Shown piece after piece: positions 1 through 8,050 of a stretch of 64,000 bases of DNA. The stretch's first letter is position 1. Each line of letters opens with the position of its first letter. This DNA is from Rhodobacter sp. SGA-6-6 (GTDB lineage Bacteria > Pseudomonadota > Alphaproteobacteria > Rhodobacterales > Rhodobacteraceae), in contig NZ_JAAKGP010000009.1 of assembly GCF_011043545.1 (NCBI RefSeq), forward strand, positions 59,023-123,022. Direction: 5' to 3'. The notes under the pieces are model-generated. The model was not told where the DNA came from. It saw nothing but the letters and a program-made list of their open reading frames with translations, and did no database searches. The translations under genes were made by a program, and so were the position numbers.

Positions 1-1593
1 GCCCTGCGTCACCGCCTGGATCGCCACGTCGAAGGCGCCGGACAGGCGGCTGGCCTGCCCCTCCAGCACCACCTCGCCGGAGCCGCCCAGGTCCATCCCC
101 GCCAGATCGGCGAAGCGGGACAGGTCGGCGGCGGTCAGGGTGATCCTGCCGCTGGTCATCAGGCCGGAGTCCAGCCCCTCGACCCGCAAGGACCCGGTGG
201 CGCCGTAATTCTCGCCCTTCACCTCCAGCTGCGGCAGGGCCAGCGCGCCGCTGCCCTCGCGGGAGAACAGCACCACCTTGCCCGACAGCGCCGGGCCGAT
301 GGCCTTCTGCATCGCTTCGTCCGCCAGCGACAGGCCGGCAGTGGTGAAGTCCAGCGTGGCGCCGAAGGTGTTGTTGCCCGCCACCCGGCCGATCCGGCCC
401 GAGCCGGTGATCCCGGCCGTGCCCAGCCGCAGCCCCTCGGTCTCCAGCCCCAGCAGGCTGGCGCTGCCCTTCCAGCCGCTGTCCCTGGCAGAGTCGAAGG
501 CCAGCGCGATCTCGCCCCGGCGCAGCCATGTCCGGCCCTCGCCCGACAGCGGCAGCAGCACGGGCTGGCCGTCCGTCCCGGCGATCAGCGCCTTCAGGTC
601 GAAGGCCTCGGGCAGGCCGTCGGCCGCCACGCTGATGCTGCCCGACAGTTGCAGCGCCCGGGTCTGCAGCGCCAGCCGGTCCAGCACCACCCGGCCCGAG
701 GGCCAGCGCGCCCCCGCCACGTCCAGCGACACCAGATTGCCGAGGAAATCGGCGTAATCCGGCAGGAACAGCGGCGCCAGGTCGCCGGCCAGCCGGGCGG
801 AGAACTGCGTCTCGCCCTTCTCGCCCAGCGTGATGGTGACCGGCCCGGCCAGCCGCTCCTCGCCGTCGCTGGCCAGCCGCACGTCGGCGGCGAAATCGGC
901 CAGCGTGCCGCTGCCCTTGATCGTCAGGTCCACCGAGGGACGGCCCGGCAGGTCCAGCAGGCGGGCCGCGATGCCGTCGGCTTCTTCCTGCGCGGTCAGG
1001 TCCAGCACCAGCTCGCCGCTGGCGTTGGAATAGCTGGCGTCCAGCACGATCTCGCTGACCCGCCCGTCGGTGCGCCCCAGCACCAGCGCCGCCTTGCCGT
1101 CGCCCCCAGACAGCGACAGCGAGGCTTCCAGCTGCCCCTCCACCGCCTCGCCCAGGATCGGCGCGCCGAGGACGATCTTCACCGCCTGCACCTTGGCGAT
1201 GTCCACCGACACCGGCAGTTCCGGCAGGGCGAAGGGCGTCGCCTCGGGCGAGGGCATCGTGCCCTCGGGCACCACCGGCAGCCGTTCCAGCGTGATGGTC
1301 TCGGCCGACAGCTCCTCCACCACCACCTGCCCGGACAGCAGGGAAGAGCGCGACCAGTCCAGCACCACCTCGTCCAGCGTGATCCAGACCCCGGCGTCGT
1401 CGGCGATCTCCAGCTTGTCGAGGGTCGCCCGCGACGACAGCGCGCCTTGGAAGCCGGTGATGGTGACCTTGCGGCCGGCGCCGGAGAGGTTGTCCTCCAG
1501 GAAGGCGGTCAGGTAGCTGCGGTCGTCCTCCTGCGCCAGCGCGGCGCCGGGCAGGGTGCAGGCGAGACAGAGCGAGAGGGCCAGCGCGCGCAT
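1..1593 (-). CDS. tamB: Translocation/assembly module TamB, N-terminal part (cut by window edge)
   Basis: Reading down the minus strand from an ATG at 1593, the frame stays open for 531 codons to the left edge, so only the N-terminal part of a normally 1,200+ residue protein is present. It begins with a secretion signal (MRALALSLCLACTLPGAALA, then Q). Long stretches of alternating beta-strand pattern follow (for example LTIKGSGTLADFAADVRLA), as in AsmA/TamB proteins. TamB is an inner-membrane-anchored periplasmic bridge that works with TamA in outer-membrane protein and lipid transport. Here the signal looks cleavable, though it may act as an anchor. Its ATG overlaps the tamA stop codon (ATGA), so the two are translationally coupled. 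Identification rests on this gene order and the repeat-like strand pattern; the C-terminal DUF490 domain lies outside the window. Confidence 0.88.
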   Translation of the reverse strand, partial: MRALALSLCLACTLPGAALAQEDDRSYLTAFLEDNLSGAGRKVTITGFQGALSSRATLDKLEIADDAGVWITLDEVVLDWSRSSLLSGQVVVEELSAETITLERLPVVPEGTMPSPEATPFALPELPVSVDIAKVQAVKIVLGAPILGEAVEGQLEASLSLSGGDGKAALVLGRTDGRVSEIVLDASYSNASGELVLDLTAQEEADGIAARLLDLPGRPSVDLTIKGSGTLADFAADVRLASDGEERLAGPVTITLGEKGETQFSARLAGDLAPLFLPDYADFLGNLVSLDVAGARWPSGRVVLDRLALQTRALQLSGSISVAADGLPEAFDLKALIAGTDGQPVLLPLSGEGRTWLRRGEIALAFDSARDSGWKGSASLLGLETEGLRLGTAGITGSGRIGRVAGNNTFGATLDFTTAGLSLADEAMQKAIGPALSGKVVLFSREGSGALALPQLEVKGENYGATGSLRVEGLDSGLMTSGRITLTAADLSRFADLAGMDLGGSGEVVLEGQASRLSGAFDVAIQAVTQG

Positions 1594-3428
1594 CAGAAGC
1601 TCTGCCCCAGGCCGATGTAGATCTGCACGCCGTCGCCGGTGTCGCCATGGACCGGGGCCGCCACGTCCAGCCGGATCGGGCCGAAGCCGGTCTCGTAGCG
1701 CAGGCCGAGCCCGGCGCCGGCGTGCCAGTCGTCGTCGTCGCCCGAGAAGCCGTCCACCCCGATCTGCCCGGCATCGACGAAGCCGACGACGCCGATCCTT
1801 TCGGTGATCCGGGTGCGGACCTCGGCCGAGACCACGGCCATATGGGTGCCGCCGAGGGTGAATTCGTCCGGCTGGCCCGGGTTCACCGTGACGCCCAGGC
1901 TGCGGTAGGGCTGGCCGCGCACCGTGCCGCCGCCGCCCGAGAAGAACAGGTCGTCCCGCGGCGTCTCCATCAGCTCGGAGCCGAGGATCGCGCCCAGCTG
2001 CACCCGCCCGGCCAGCGTCACCCGGTCGTTCTCGCCGAAGCTGCGATAGGCCCGGCCGTCGAAGCGCAGCCGCACGCCCGATCCGGTGGTGCCGATGCCC
2101 GAGAAGGGTTTCGCCTCGGCGTCGATGTAGAATCCTTTGCGGGCGTCGGTGGTCTTGTCGCGCCTGTCCCAGGTCACGCCCAGGGGCAGCGACAGGCTGC
2201 GGTAGCGGAAGTCGCCGGTGGGATCGGTGCCCTCGGCATATTCGTAGTTGATCCCGATCTTCCCGGTCAGCTGGTCCGAGAAATGATGGGTGAAGCTCAG
2301 CCCGAATTCGGCGACATTGGCGGTGTAGTCGGTCTCGTCCAGATGGGCGAGGCCGAGGGTAAGGCTGGCGGTGGTGTCGGCGGTGATGGTGGCCGGGCGG
2401 TCCAGCGTGATGCCGATGGCATAGTCCACCCCGCTTTCGCCCGAGCCGATGTTGGTGGCCGAGCCCTCGATCTTCAGCCGCTCGCCGCCGCCGGTCAGGT
2501 TGCGGTGCAGCCAGTAGCCGGTGAGCGACAGCCCGTCGATGCTGGAGATTTCCGCGCCGATGGAATAGCGGCGGGTCTTCTCTTCGATCACGGTGATGCC
2601 GATCGGCAGCAGGTCGCCGGAGACCGGGCTTTCCGCCTCGGTCAGGGTGACCGAGCGGAAGATGCCGGTCCGCCGCAGGCGCTGCGCGGCGCGGTCCAGT
2701 TCGGTCTGGCTGAAGCGTTCGCCGTATTTCAGCCCGGCGATCTTGACGATCCGCCGCTCGCGCATCCGCTCCTCGCCCTCCACCGTGACCGGGCCGAAGC
2801 GCAGGGCGGGGCCGGGGGCCAGGCGGATGTCGGCGGAGAGCGTGTTGCGGGCATGGTCGGCCACCACGTTCTCGGCGGCGATGGCGACCTTGGCGTGCCC
2901 GGCCTCGCGCCAGGCCAGGGTGGCGGCGTCGGCGGCCTCGGTGACCAGGGTGCTGCGGGCGGGTTCGCGGGGGGCGAAGCCCTCGGGCAGGTCGGTCTCG
3001 GGGGCAAGCGGCGCGATGCGGGTGGTGCCGAAGGCGAACTGCGGTCCCGGGTCCACGGTGACGGTGATGCGGCCGACGCGGGAAGGCGCGTTCAGCGCCG
3101 GGATGTTCGCCGCCTCGCGCCCGTCGATGCGGATCGAGATGGTGGCGCCGTAATGCCCCTCGGCATAAAGCGCGCCCAGGATGCGGGCGTAATCGGCGCG
3201 GGCGGCGGCGAAAAGATCGGCCGGATCGGTGGCGCCGTCGGCCTGCTGGGTCAAGAGCAGCGAGGCGCTGCGCAGGGTCTTGGTCAGCGCGGCGTCCTTG
3301 TCCTGCCCGACGACCTGGAAGTCCAGCGCATCCAGCGCCGGCGACGGCCCCGGCAGCGCCGTGGCGAGGACGGCCGCAAGGGCGATTGCGGGGACCGTCT
3401 TGCGCCTGCCTGGACCTGACCGCCTCAC
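1593..3428 (-). CDS. tamA: Autotransporter assembly complex protein TamA (BamA/Omp85 family)
   Basis: This 611-residue outer-membrane protein begins at a GTG and has a signal peptide ending near PSPA (about residue 31). Residues of roughly 35-265 form POTRA-like domains (VGRITVTVDPGPQFAFGTTRI is typical of a POTRA strand). The rest is a 16-strand Omp85 barrel with the characteristic region FFSGGGGTVRGQPYRSLG and a C-terminal phenylalanine (IGLGQSF) that serves as the beta-signal. Omp85 proteins insert other proteins into the outer membrane, and with tamB overlapping downstream this member is TamA rather than BamA. No ATG lies in frame before the upstream stop at 3465-3467, which supports the GTG start. 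A run of 13 G residues on the coding strand lies just upstream (see repeat at 3436). Confidence 0.92.
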   Translation of the reverse strand: MRRSGPGRRKTVPAIALAAVLATALPGPSPALDALDFQVVGQDKDAALTKTLRSASLLLTQQADGATDPADLFAAARADYARILGALYAEGHYGATISIRIDGREAANIPALNAPSRVGRITVTVDPGPQFAFGTTRIAPLAPETDLPEGFAPREPARSTLVTEAADAATLAWREAGHAKVAIAAENVVADHARNTLSADIRLAPGPALRFGPVTVEGEERMRERRIVKIAGLKYGERFSQTELDRAAQRLRRTGIFRSVTLTEAESPVSGDLLPIGITVIEEKTRRYSIGAEISSIDGLSLTGYWLHRNLTGGGERLKIEGSATNIGSGESGVDYAIGITLDRPATITADTTASLTLGLAHLDETDYTANVAEFGLSFTHHFSDQLTGKIGINYEYAEGTDPTGDFRYRSLSLPLGVTWDRRDKTTDARKGFYIDAEAKPFSGIGTTGSGVRLRFDGRAYRSFGENDRVTLAGRVQLGAILGSELMETPRDDLFFSGGGGTVRGQPYRSLGVTVNPGQPDEFTLGGTHMAVVSAEVRTRITERIGVVGFVDAGQIGVDGFSGDDDDWHAGAGLGLRYETGFGPIRLDVAAPVHGDTGDGVQIYIGLGQSF

Positions 3429-3435
3429 CCGAACG

Positions 3436-3448
3436 CCCCCCCCCCCCC
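3436..3448. repeat. 13-bp homopolymer (C13 on +, G13 on the tamA strand)
   Basis: Thirteen consecutive C residues on the plus strand sit 8-20 nt upstream of the tamA GTG start, where the ribosome binding site should be. The frame through the tract has no start codon before a stop, so the tract is in the untranslated leader and not in the coding region. Such tracts are prone to slippage; here a length change would alter Shine-Dalgarno strength or spacing. Confidence 0.9.
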
Positions 3449-3562
3449 GCCTGTTCGCTGCCGATTATGGTTCGCCCGGCGGGGAAGGGCAACCGGCCTC
3501 GGTCCTCCGGGGCGGCGGATCGCGCATCTTCCGGCCCGGCGATCCGGCCCGCGCCGGGGCTG

Positions 3563-3592
3563 TTGCCAGCGCCCCGGCGGCGGGCCTAGACT
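3563..3592 (+). promoter_or_regulatory. Predicted sigma70 promoter of the YdhR-like gene
   Basis: A -35 box TTGCCA (3563-3568) and a -10 box TAGACT (3587-3592) are separated by 18 bp. The start codon follows 26 bp after the -10 box, with an AGGGGGAAGG ribosome binding site between them. Confidence 0.5.
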
Positions 3593-3618
3593 GGCGCGAA
3601 AATCGCAGGGGGAAGGCC

Positions 3619-3927
3619 ATGCCGATCACGCTGGTTCAGGTGGATTTTCCGCATCAGGGCCCTTGGGGCGCCGAGATGGCCGCGGCCTTCGAGGGCCTGG
3701 CGCAGTCCATCGCGCAGGAGCCGGGCTTCCTGTTCAAATACTGGACCGAGGACCCGTCCCAGGGCATCGCCGGCGGCGTCTATGCCTTCGCCTCCCGCGC
3801 CCAGGCCGAGGCCTACCTGGCGATGCACACCACCCGCCTGCAGGGCTTCGGCGTCACCGGCATCCGCGGGCTGGTGCTGGACGTGAACGAAGCGCTGTCG
3901 CGGATCGACGGGGCGCCGGTGTTGTGA
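3619..3927 (+). CDS. YdhR-family putative monooxygenase (dimeric ferredoxin-like fold)
   Basis: A 102-residue protein starts at ATG 3619, preceded by a strong AGGGGGAAGG ribosome binding site. The frame is open far upstream, but only this start gives a family-like N-terminus (MPITLVQVDFPHQGPWGAEM). The central segment EPGFLFKYWTEDP and the following GGVYAFASRAQAEAYLAMH match the pattern of YdhR-type proteins, small ferredoxin-like domains annotated as putative monooxygenases of aromatic compounds. The length equals the family norm. It is a single-gene unit divergent from tamA with its own predicted promoter. The substrate is unknown. Confidence 0.82.
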   Translation: MPITLVQVDFPHQGPWGAEMAAAFEGLAQSIAQEPGFLFKYWTEDPSQGIAGGVYAFASRAQAEAYLAMHTTRLQGFGVTGIRGLVLDVNEALSRIDGAPVL

Positions 3928-3940
3928 GGGCGGGAAGGCG

Positions 3941-3987
3941 TTGACCTGCCGCAGCCAGGCGCGTAGTTTGTTCATGCAATGTTCATG
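3941..3987 (+). promoter_or_regulatory. Predicted promoter and phased direct repeats ahead of the rhuM-like gene
   Basis: TTGACC (3941-3946) and TAGTTT (3964-3969) are 17 bp apart and form a plausible sigma70 promoter. Immediately downstream, GTTCATG occurs twice (3970-3976 and 3981-3987) with an 11-bp period, one helical turn, over the expected transcription start. This could be an operator, but no binding protein is implied by the sequence. Confidence 0.5.
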
Positions 3988-4001
3988 TCTGCAGGGCGCC
4001 C

Positions 4002-5025
4002 ATGGCCGGTCAGGAAGACGATCCCATCCATCTTGAACAGGACGAGGCCACGGGGGACCGTTTCCTCGTCTACGGCACCGACAAGGGGATGCGGATCGAC
4101 ATCCGCTTCGAGGGCGAGACGCTGTGGATGACGCAGGCGCAGATCGCGCAGCTGTTCGACAAGGACCGGACGAGCATCACCAAGCACATCGGCAACATCC
4201 TGGCCGAGGGCGAGTTGGACGAAGTGACTTCTGTGAAGAAAGTTCACACAAGTATTGGCAGGCCATCCGCCATTTACAGCCTCGATATGGTCATCTCGGT
4301 CGGCTACAGGGTGTCCTCGGCGCAGGCGACGGCCTTCCGCCGCTGGGCCACCGGCATCCTGGTGCAATACGCCCGCAAGGGATTCGTCGTCGACAGCATC
4401 CGGCTGAAGCGGCCGGAGATGGCGGATCGCTTCGCCGAACTGCGCGAGATCATCCGTGACATCCGCTCGGACGAGGCGAATGTCTACCGCGAGCTGAAGC
4501 GCATCTGCGCGATGTGCCAGGATTATCAGGGCGATACCCAGGCAGCGCGCGAGTTCTTCCAGCAGACCCAGGCCAAGCTGGTCCATGCCGTCACCTCTAT
4601 GACTCCGGCGGAAATCGTGATGGAACGCTCAGACGGGATGGCCGGGAACATGGGTCTTCAGACTTGGCCGAACGACAATATCCGCAAGGGGGACGTCACG
4701 GTCTCGAAGAACTATCTGGCCGAGCCCGAGATCAGGGAACTGAACCGGCTGACGACCATCTTGTTGGACATCTTCGAGGATCAGGCCGAGATGGGCCGCC
4801 TTGTGGTGATGGCGGATGCGCGGCGGGCTGGACGAACAGCTGCGGAACCTCGGCCGGACGGTCCTGCGCGGGGGCGGAACGGTCTCGGCAGAGGCGGCGA
4901 AGGAGAAGGCCCTGCGCGAATACGGGGTCTGGAAGAGTCGCCAGAAGGTGCTGCGCCATCAGCAGGCGGATGCGGCGATTGCGGAGCTGGCGGCCGAAGC
5001 CCGGCGCGGAAAGCGGCGCGGCTAG
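4002..5025 (+). pseudogene. rhuM: RhuM-family protein gene, disrupted by a frameshift
   Basis: The first frame (ATG 4002) encodes a RhuM-type protein: an N-terminal DNA-binding-like segment (TLWMTQAQIAQLFDKDRTSI), then YSLDMVISVGYRV and FRRWATGILVQYA, followed by a helical region ending ...RLVVMADAR. At about 4815-4825 the homology moves to another frame, from 4816 to 5025, which continues GLDEQLRNLGRTVL... SAEAAKEKALREYGVWKSRQ and ends at a stop. The first frame runs on as low-complexity nonsense to 5234, overlapping rimP. Inserting one base near 4820 restores one protein of about 340 residues. RhuM proteins are found in genomic islands and near restriction systems, with no settled biochemical role. 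No other island genes flank it here. A sequencing error in this GC-rich stretch would give the same picture. Confidence 0.85.
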
Positions 5026-5033
5026 AACAAGGC

Positions 5034-5062
5034 TTGCAGACTCGCCCCGAGGGGCCTATATG
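5034..5062 (+). promoter_or_regulatory. Predicted sigma70 promoter of the rimP-nusA-infB operon
   Basis: TTGCAG (5034-5039) and TATATG (5057-5062) are separated by exactly 17 bp. It lies just after the rhuM remnant and about 90 bp before rimP, giving a leader of about 80 nt that holds an attenuator-like structure. The -35 hexamer is identical to that proposed for dnaK in this window. Confidence 0.65.
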
Positions 5063-5068
5063 GCCTTC

Positions 5069-5151
5069 AACAGCTGCTTTCGGGTCCAAACCGGAAGCTA
5101 CCGGAAGAGCAAGCGGGCCGCTGGGTCCGCTTTTTTGTTTTCAGGAACCAC
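5069..5151 (+). ncRNA. rimP leader-type attenuator RNA
   Basis: The untranslated leader of rimP can fold into two hairpins. The first pairs GCTTTCGG (5076-5083) with CCGGAAGC (5091-5098). The second is an intrinsic terminator: AGCGGGCC (5112-5119) pairs with GGTCCGCT (5124-5131) across a four-base loop and is followed by TTTTTTGTTTT. The GGTCC at 5083-5087 can alternatively pair with GGGCC of the terminator arm, which would give an antiterminator. A rimP leader with a terminator at its 3' end is a known predicted attenuator of alphaproteobacteria. The assignment is from position and structure, not from a covariance-model search. Confidence 0.7.
5112..5140 (+). terminator. Intrinsic terminator inside the rimP leader
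   Basis: An 8-bp stem (AGCGGGCC with GGTCCGCT, one G-U pair) and a GCTG loop are followed by six Ts, a G and four Ts. It ends 12 bp before the rimP ATG, so it can only act as a premature terminator controlling the operon. Confidence 0.75.
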
Positions 5152-5760
5152 ATGACCGATCTGATCGCCAAGACCGCCATCGACCGCCGCCTGGCCGACA
5201 TCGTCCAGCCGGTGATCGAGGGCTTGGGGTATGAGCTGATCCGGCTGCGGCTGATGGGCGGGCATGGCAAGGTGCAGCGCACGCTGCAGATCATGGCCGA
5301 CCGGCCCGAAGGCGGCATCGGGGTGGAGGATTGCAGCAAGATCTCCACCGCCGTCTCGGCCGTCCTCGACGTGGAGGACCCGATCGAGGACAATTACGTG
5401 CTGGAGGTTTCCTCCCCCGGTATCGACCGGCCGCTGACCCGGCTGAAGGATTTCGAGACCTGGAAGGGCTGGGAAGCCCGGATCGAGACCACCGAGCTGA
5501 TCGACGGCCGCCGCCGCTTCAAGGGCGGGCTGATGGGTGTCGAGGGCGAGGAGGTGCTGATCGAGATCGAGGAAGGCGGGCAGGAGGTGACCATCGGGCT
5601 GCAGTTCGACTGGCTATCCGATGCCAAGCTGATCCTGACCGACGAGCTGATCGCCGAGATGCTGCGGCAGAAGAAAGTGGCGCTGCCGGAAGACGGCGGC
5701 TTCGACGAGATCGAAGAAATCGAGGGCGACGAGGAAGACGCGCCCGAGACGAAACACTAA
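5152..5760 (+). CDS. rimP: Ribosome maturation factor RimP
   Basis: A 202-residue cytoplasmic protein needed for 30S subunit maturation. The N-terminal alpha/beta domain carries [14 protein letters not shown] and [19 protein letters not shown]. The conserved hinge [15 protein letters not shown] follows, then the C-terminal SH3-like domain ([17 protein letters not shown]). The tail after residue 175 is strongly acidic ([11 protein letters not shown]), an extension beyond the bacterial norm of about 150-180 residues that is common in alphaproteobacterial RimP. It is first in the rimP-nusA-ylxR-infB operon, 12 bp ahead of nusA, behind an attenuator-type leader. Confidence 0.97.
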   Translation: MTDLIAKTAIDRRLADIVQPVIEGLGYELIRLRLMGGHGKVQRTLQIMADRPEGGIGVEDCSKISTAVSAVLDVEDPIEDNYVLEVSSPGIDRPLTRLKDFETWKGWEARIETTELIDGRRRFKGGLMGVEGEEVLIEIEEGGQEVTIGLQFDWLSDAKLILTDELIAEMLRQKKVALPEDGGFDEIEEIEGDEEDAPETKH

Positions 5761-5772
5761 GGGAGCAGGACG

Positions 5773-7386
5773 ATGGCAATCACTTCGGCCAACCAGCTGG
5801 AACTGTTGCAGACCGCCGAGGCGGTGGCGCGGGAGAAGATGATCGACCCGGATCTGGTGATCCAGGCGATGGAAGACAGCCTCGCCCGGGCCGCGAAAAG
5901 CCGCTACGGCGCCGAGATGGACATCCGGGTCAAGATCGACCGCAAGACCGGCCGCGCCAGCTTTGCCCGCATCCGCACCGTGGTTCCCGACGAGGAGCTG
6001 GAGAACCACCACGCCCAGCTGACGGTGAAGCAGGCGAAGAACTACCTGGCCGACCCGCAGATCGGCGACGAGATCGTGGACGAGGTTCCGCCGGTGGACC
6101 TGGGCCGGATCGCCGCGCAAAGCGCCAAGCAGGTGATCCTGCAGAAGGTGCGCGAGGCCGAGCGCGACCGCCAGTTCGAGGAATTCAAGGACCGCAAGGG
6201 CAGCATCATCAACGGCGTGGTCAAGCGCGAGGAATACGGCAACGTCATCGTCGACATCGGCCGCGGTGAGGGCATCCTGCGCCGGAACGAGAAGATCGGC
6301 CGCGAGGCCTATCGCATCGGCGACCGCATCCGCTGCTACATCAAGGACGTGCGGCGCGAGGCCCGGGGGCCGCAGGTGTTCCTGTCCCGCACCGACCCGC
6401 AGTTCATGGCGGAACTGTTCAAGATGGAAGTGCCGGAGATCTACGACGGCATCATCGAGATCAAGGCCGTGGCCCGCGACCCGGGCAGCCGCGCCAAGAT
6501 CGCCGTCATCTCCTACGACAATGCCATCGACCCCGTCGGCGCCTGCGTCGGTATGCGCGGCAGCCGCGTGCAGGCGGTGGTGAACGAGCTTCAGGGCGAG
6601 AAGATCGACATCATCCCGTGGAACCAGGACCAGGCGACCTTCCTGGTGAACGCGCTGCAACCGGCGCAGGTGTCCAAGGTCGTGGTGGACGAGGACGCCG
6701 GCAAGATCGAAGTGGTGGTGCCGGACGAGCAGCTGTCGCTGGCCATTGGCCGCCGCGGCCAGAACGTGCGGCTGGCATCTCAACTGACGGGCCTGGACAT
6801 CGATATCCTGACCGAGGCCGAGGAATCGACCCGCCGCCAGGCCGAATTCGCCGAGCGCACCAAGCTGTTCATGGACACGCTTGATGTGGACGAGATGATG
6901 GCGCAGCTGCTGGTGTCCGAGGGCTTCACCAACCTGGAAGAAGTGGCCTATGTCGACCAGGACGAGTTGCTGTCCATCGACGGCTTCGACGAAGGCACGG
7001 CCGAGGAACTTCAGGCCCGCGCCCGCGACTTCCTGGAGGAACAGGCCAAGAAGGCACTGGAAGCGGCCCGGGCGATGGGCGTCGAGGACAGCCTCATTGA
7101 ATTCGAGGGCCTGACACCCCAGATGCTGGAGGCGCTGGGCAAGGACGGCATCAAGACTCTGGAAGACTTCGCCACCTGCGCCGACTGGGAACTGGCCGGC
7201 GGCTGGACCACCGAGAACGGCCAGCGCAAGAAGGACGAAGGCATTCTGGAGCCCTTCGACATGAGCCTGGAAGAGGCGCAGCACCTGATCATGACGGCGC
7301 GCGTTCTGCTGGGTTGGGTCGACCCGACCGAGATGCTGGCCGAGGAAGAGCCTGCCGCCGAAGAAGACCAGGAGGCCGGGGCCTGA
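5773..7386 (+). CDS. nusA: Transcription termination/antitermination protein NusA
   Basis: A 537-residue RNA-polymerase-binding elongation factor. The N-terminal RNAP-binding domain spans about residues 1-130, with [12 protein letters not shown] near its end. An S1 domain begins near residue 142 ([20 protein letters not shown]). Two KH domains follow, with [20 protein letters not shown] in KH1 and [18 protein letters not shown] in KH2. The C-terminal part has two helix-hairpin-helix-like acidic repeats ([15 protein letters not shown] and a second near residues 440-530). A GGGAGCAGGA ribosome binding site precedes the ATG. It supports pausing, termination and rRNA antitermination, and its operon partners are the usual ones. 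Confidence 0.98.
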   Translation: MAITSANQLELLQTAEAVAREKMIDPDLVIQAMEDSLARAAKSRYGAEMDIRVKIDRKTGRASFARIRTVVPDEELENHHAQLTVKQAKNYLADPQIGDEIVDEVPPVDLGRIAAQSAKQVILQKVREAERDRQFEEFKDRKGSIINGVVKREEYGNVIVDIGRGEGILRRNEKIGREAYRIGDRIRCYIKDVRREARGPQVFLSRTDPQFMAELFKMEVPEIYDGIIEIKAVARDPGSRAKIAVISYDNAIDPVGACVGMRGSRVQAVVNELQGEKIDIIPWNQDQATFLVNALQPAQVSKVVVDEDAGKIEVVVPDEQLSLAIGRRGQNVRLASQLTGLDIDILTEAEESTRRQAEFAERTKLFMDTLDVDEMMAQLLVSEGFTNLEEVAYVDQDELLSIDGFDEGTAEELQARARDFLEEQAKKALEAARAMGVEDSLIEFEGLTPQMLEALGKDGIKTLEDFATCADWELAGGWTTENGQRKKDEGILEPFDMSLEEAQHLIMTARVLLGWVDPTEMLAEEEPAAEEDQEAGA

Positions 7387-7409
7387 TCCCAGGCCCCGGG
7401 ACACGCGCC

Positions 7410-8045
7410 ATGACGCGCGGCGGTCGGGAAAAACTGCGGGACGAGCCGGAGCGCAAATGCATTGCGACCGGCGAGGTCAGCCCCAAGGCGGGGCTGATCC
7501 GTTTCGTCGTCGGCCCCGAGTCGGCGGTGGTGCCGGATGTCGCGGCCAAGCTGCCGGGGCGGGGGATCTATGTCTCCTCCACCCGGGCTGCGCTGGACCG
7601 GGCCGGGGGCAAGGGCCTGTTCGCCCGGGCGGCGCGGCAGCCGGTGAAGGTGCCGGAGGGGCTGGCCGATCTGGTCGAGGCGCTGCTGGCGAAGCGGGTG
7701 GTGGAACTGCTGTCGATGGCCCGCAAGGCCGGCGATGCGGTGACGGGCTACGAGAAGGTGAAGGACTGGCTGGTCGGGGGCCGCGCGGTGGCGCTGATCC
7801 AGGCCAGCGACGGGTCGGAGCGCGGCAAGACCAAGCTCAGGCCGCCGGAGGGTGAAAACCGCCTGATTTCCTGCCTCACGGCAGGGGAAATCGGTTTGGC
7901 TTTCGGCCGCGAACGTGCCATACACGCGGCGCTTGCGGCTGGTGGACTCACGACCCGTGTTGTAGAGGAAGCGGCAAGGCTTGCCGGGCTTCGTTCGGAA
8001 GCAGGCGGGCAGGACGGCGGCGAGACCGCCGGGAAGGATATGTAG
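7410..8045 (+). CDS. YlxR/L7Ae-like RNA-binding protein (DUF448 fusion)
   Basis: A 211-residue protein encoded between nusA and infB. The first 85 residues are a YlxR (DUF448) domain with the signature [19 protein letters not shown] and [13 protein letters not shown]. The second part ([22 protein letters not shown]) resembles the ribosomal L7Ae/YlxQ fold, so ylxR and ylxQ of Firmicutes are joined in one chain here, as is usual in alphaproteobacteria. Both halves are RNA-binding folds of uncertain function, and the position suggests a role with the ribosome or NusA. The ATG at 7410 was chosen because it begins just before the YlxR motif; the open frame further upstream overlaps nusA. Confidence 0.9.
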   Translation: MTRGGREKLRDEPERKCIATGEVSPKAGLIRFVVGPESAVVPDVAAKLPGRGIYVSSTRAALDRAGGKGLFARAARQPVKVPEGLADLVEALLAKRVVELLSMARKAGDAVTGYEKVKDWLVGGRAVALIQASDGSERGKTKLRPPEGENRLISCLTAGEIGLAFGRERAIHAALAAGGLTTRVVEEAARLAGLRSEAGGQDGGETAGKDM

Positions 8046-8050
8046 GACGC

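Noticed and set aside
1647..3419. 590-codon open frame on the plus strand opposite tamA
   Set aside because: It is a G/A/H-rich antisense frame of the kind GC-rich genes produce; the minus strand carries a complete Omp85 protein with signal peptide and C-terminal Phe.
4819..5234. First-frame continuation of rhuM into rimP
   Set aside because: After the frameshift the frame encodes low-complexity R/G/P sequence and overlaps the rimP leader and start; the homologous C-terminus is in another frame.
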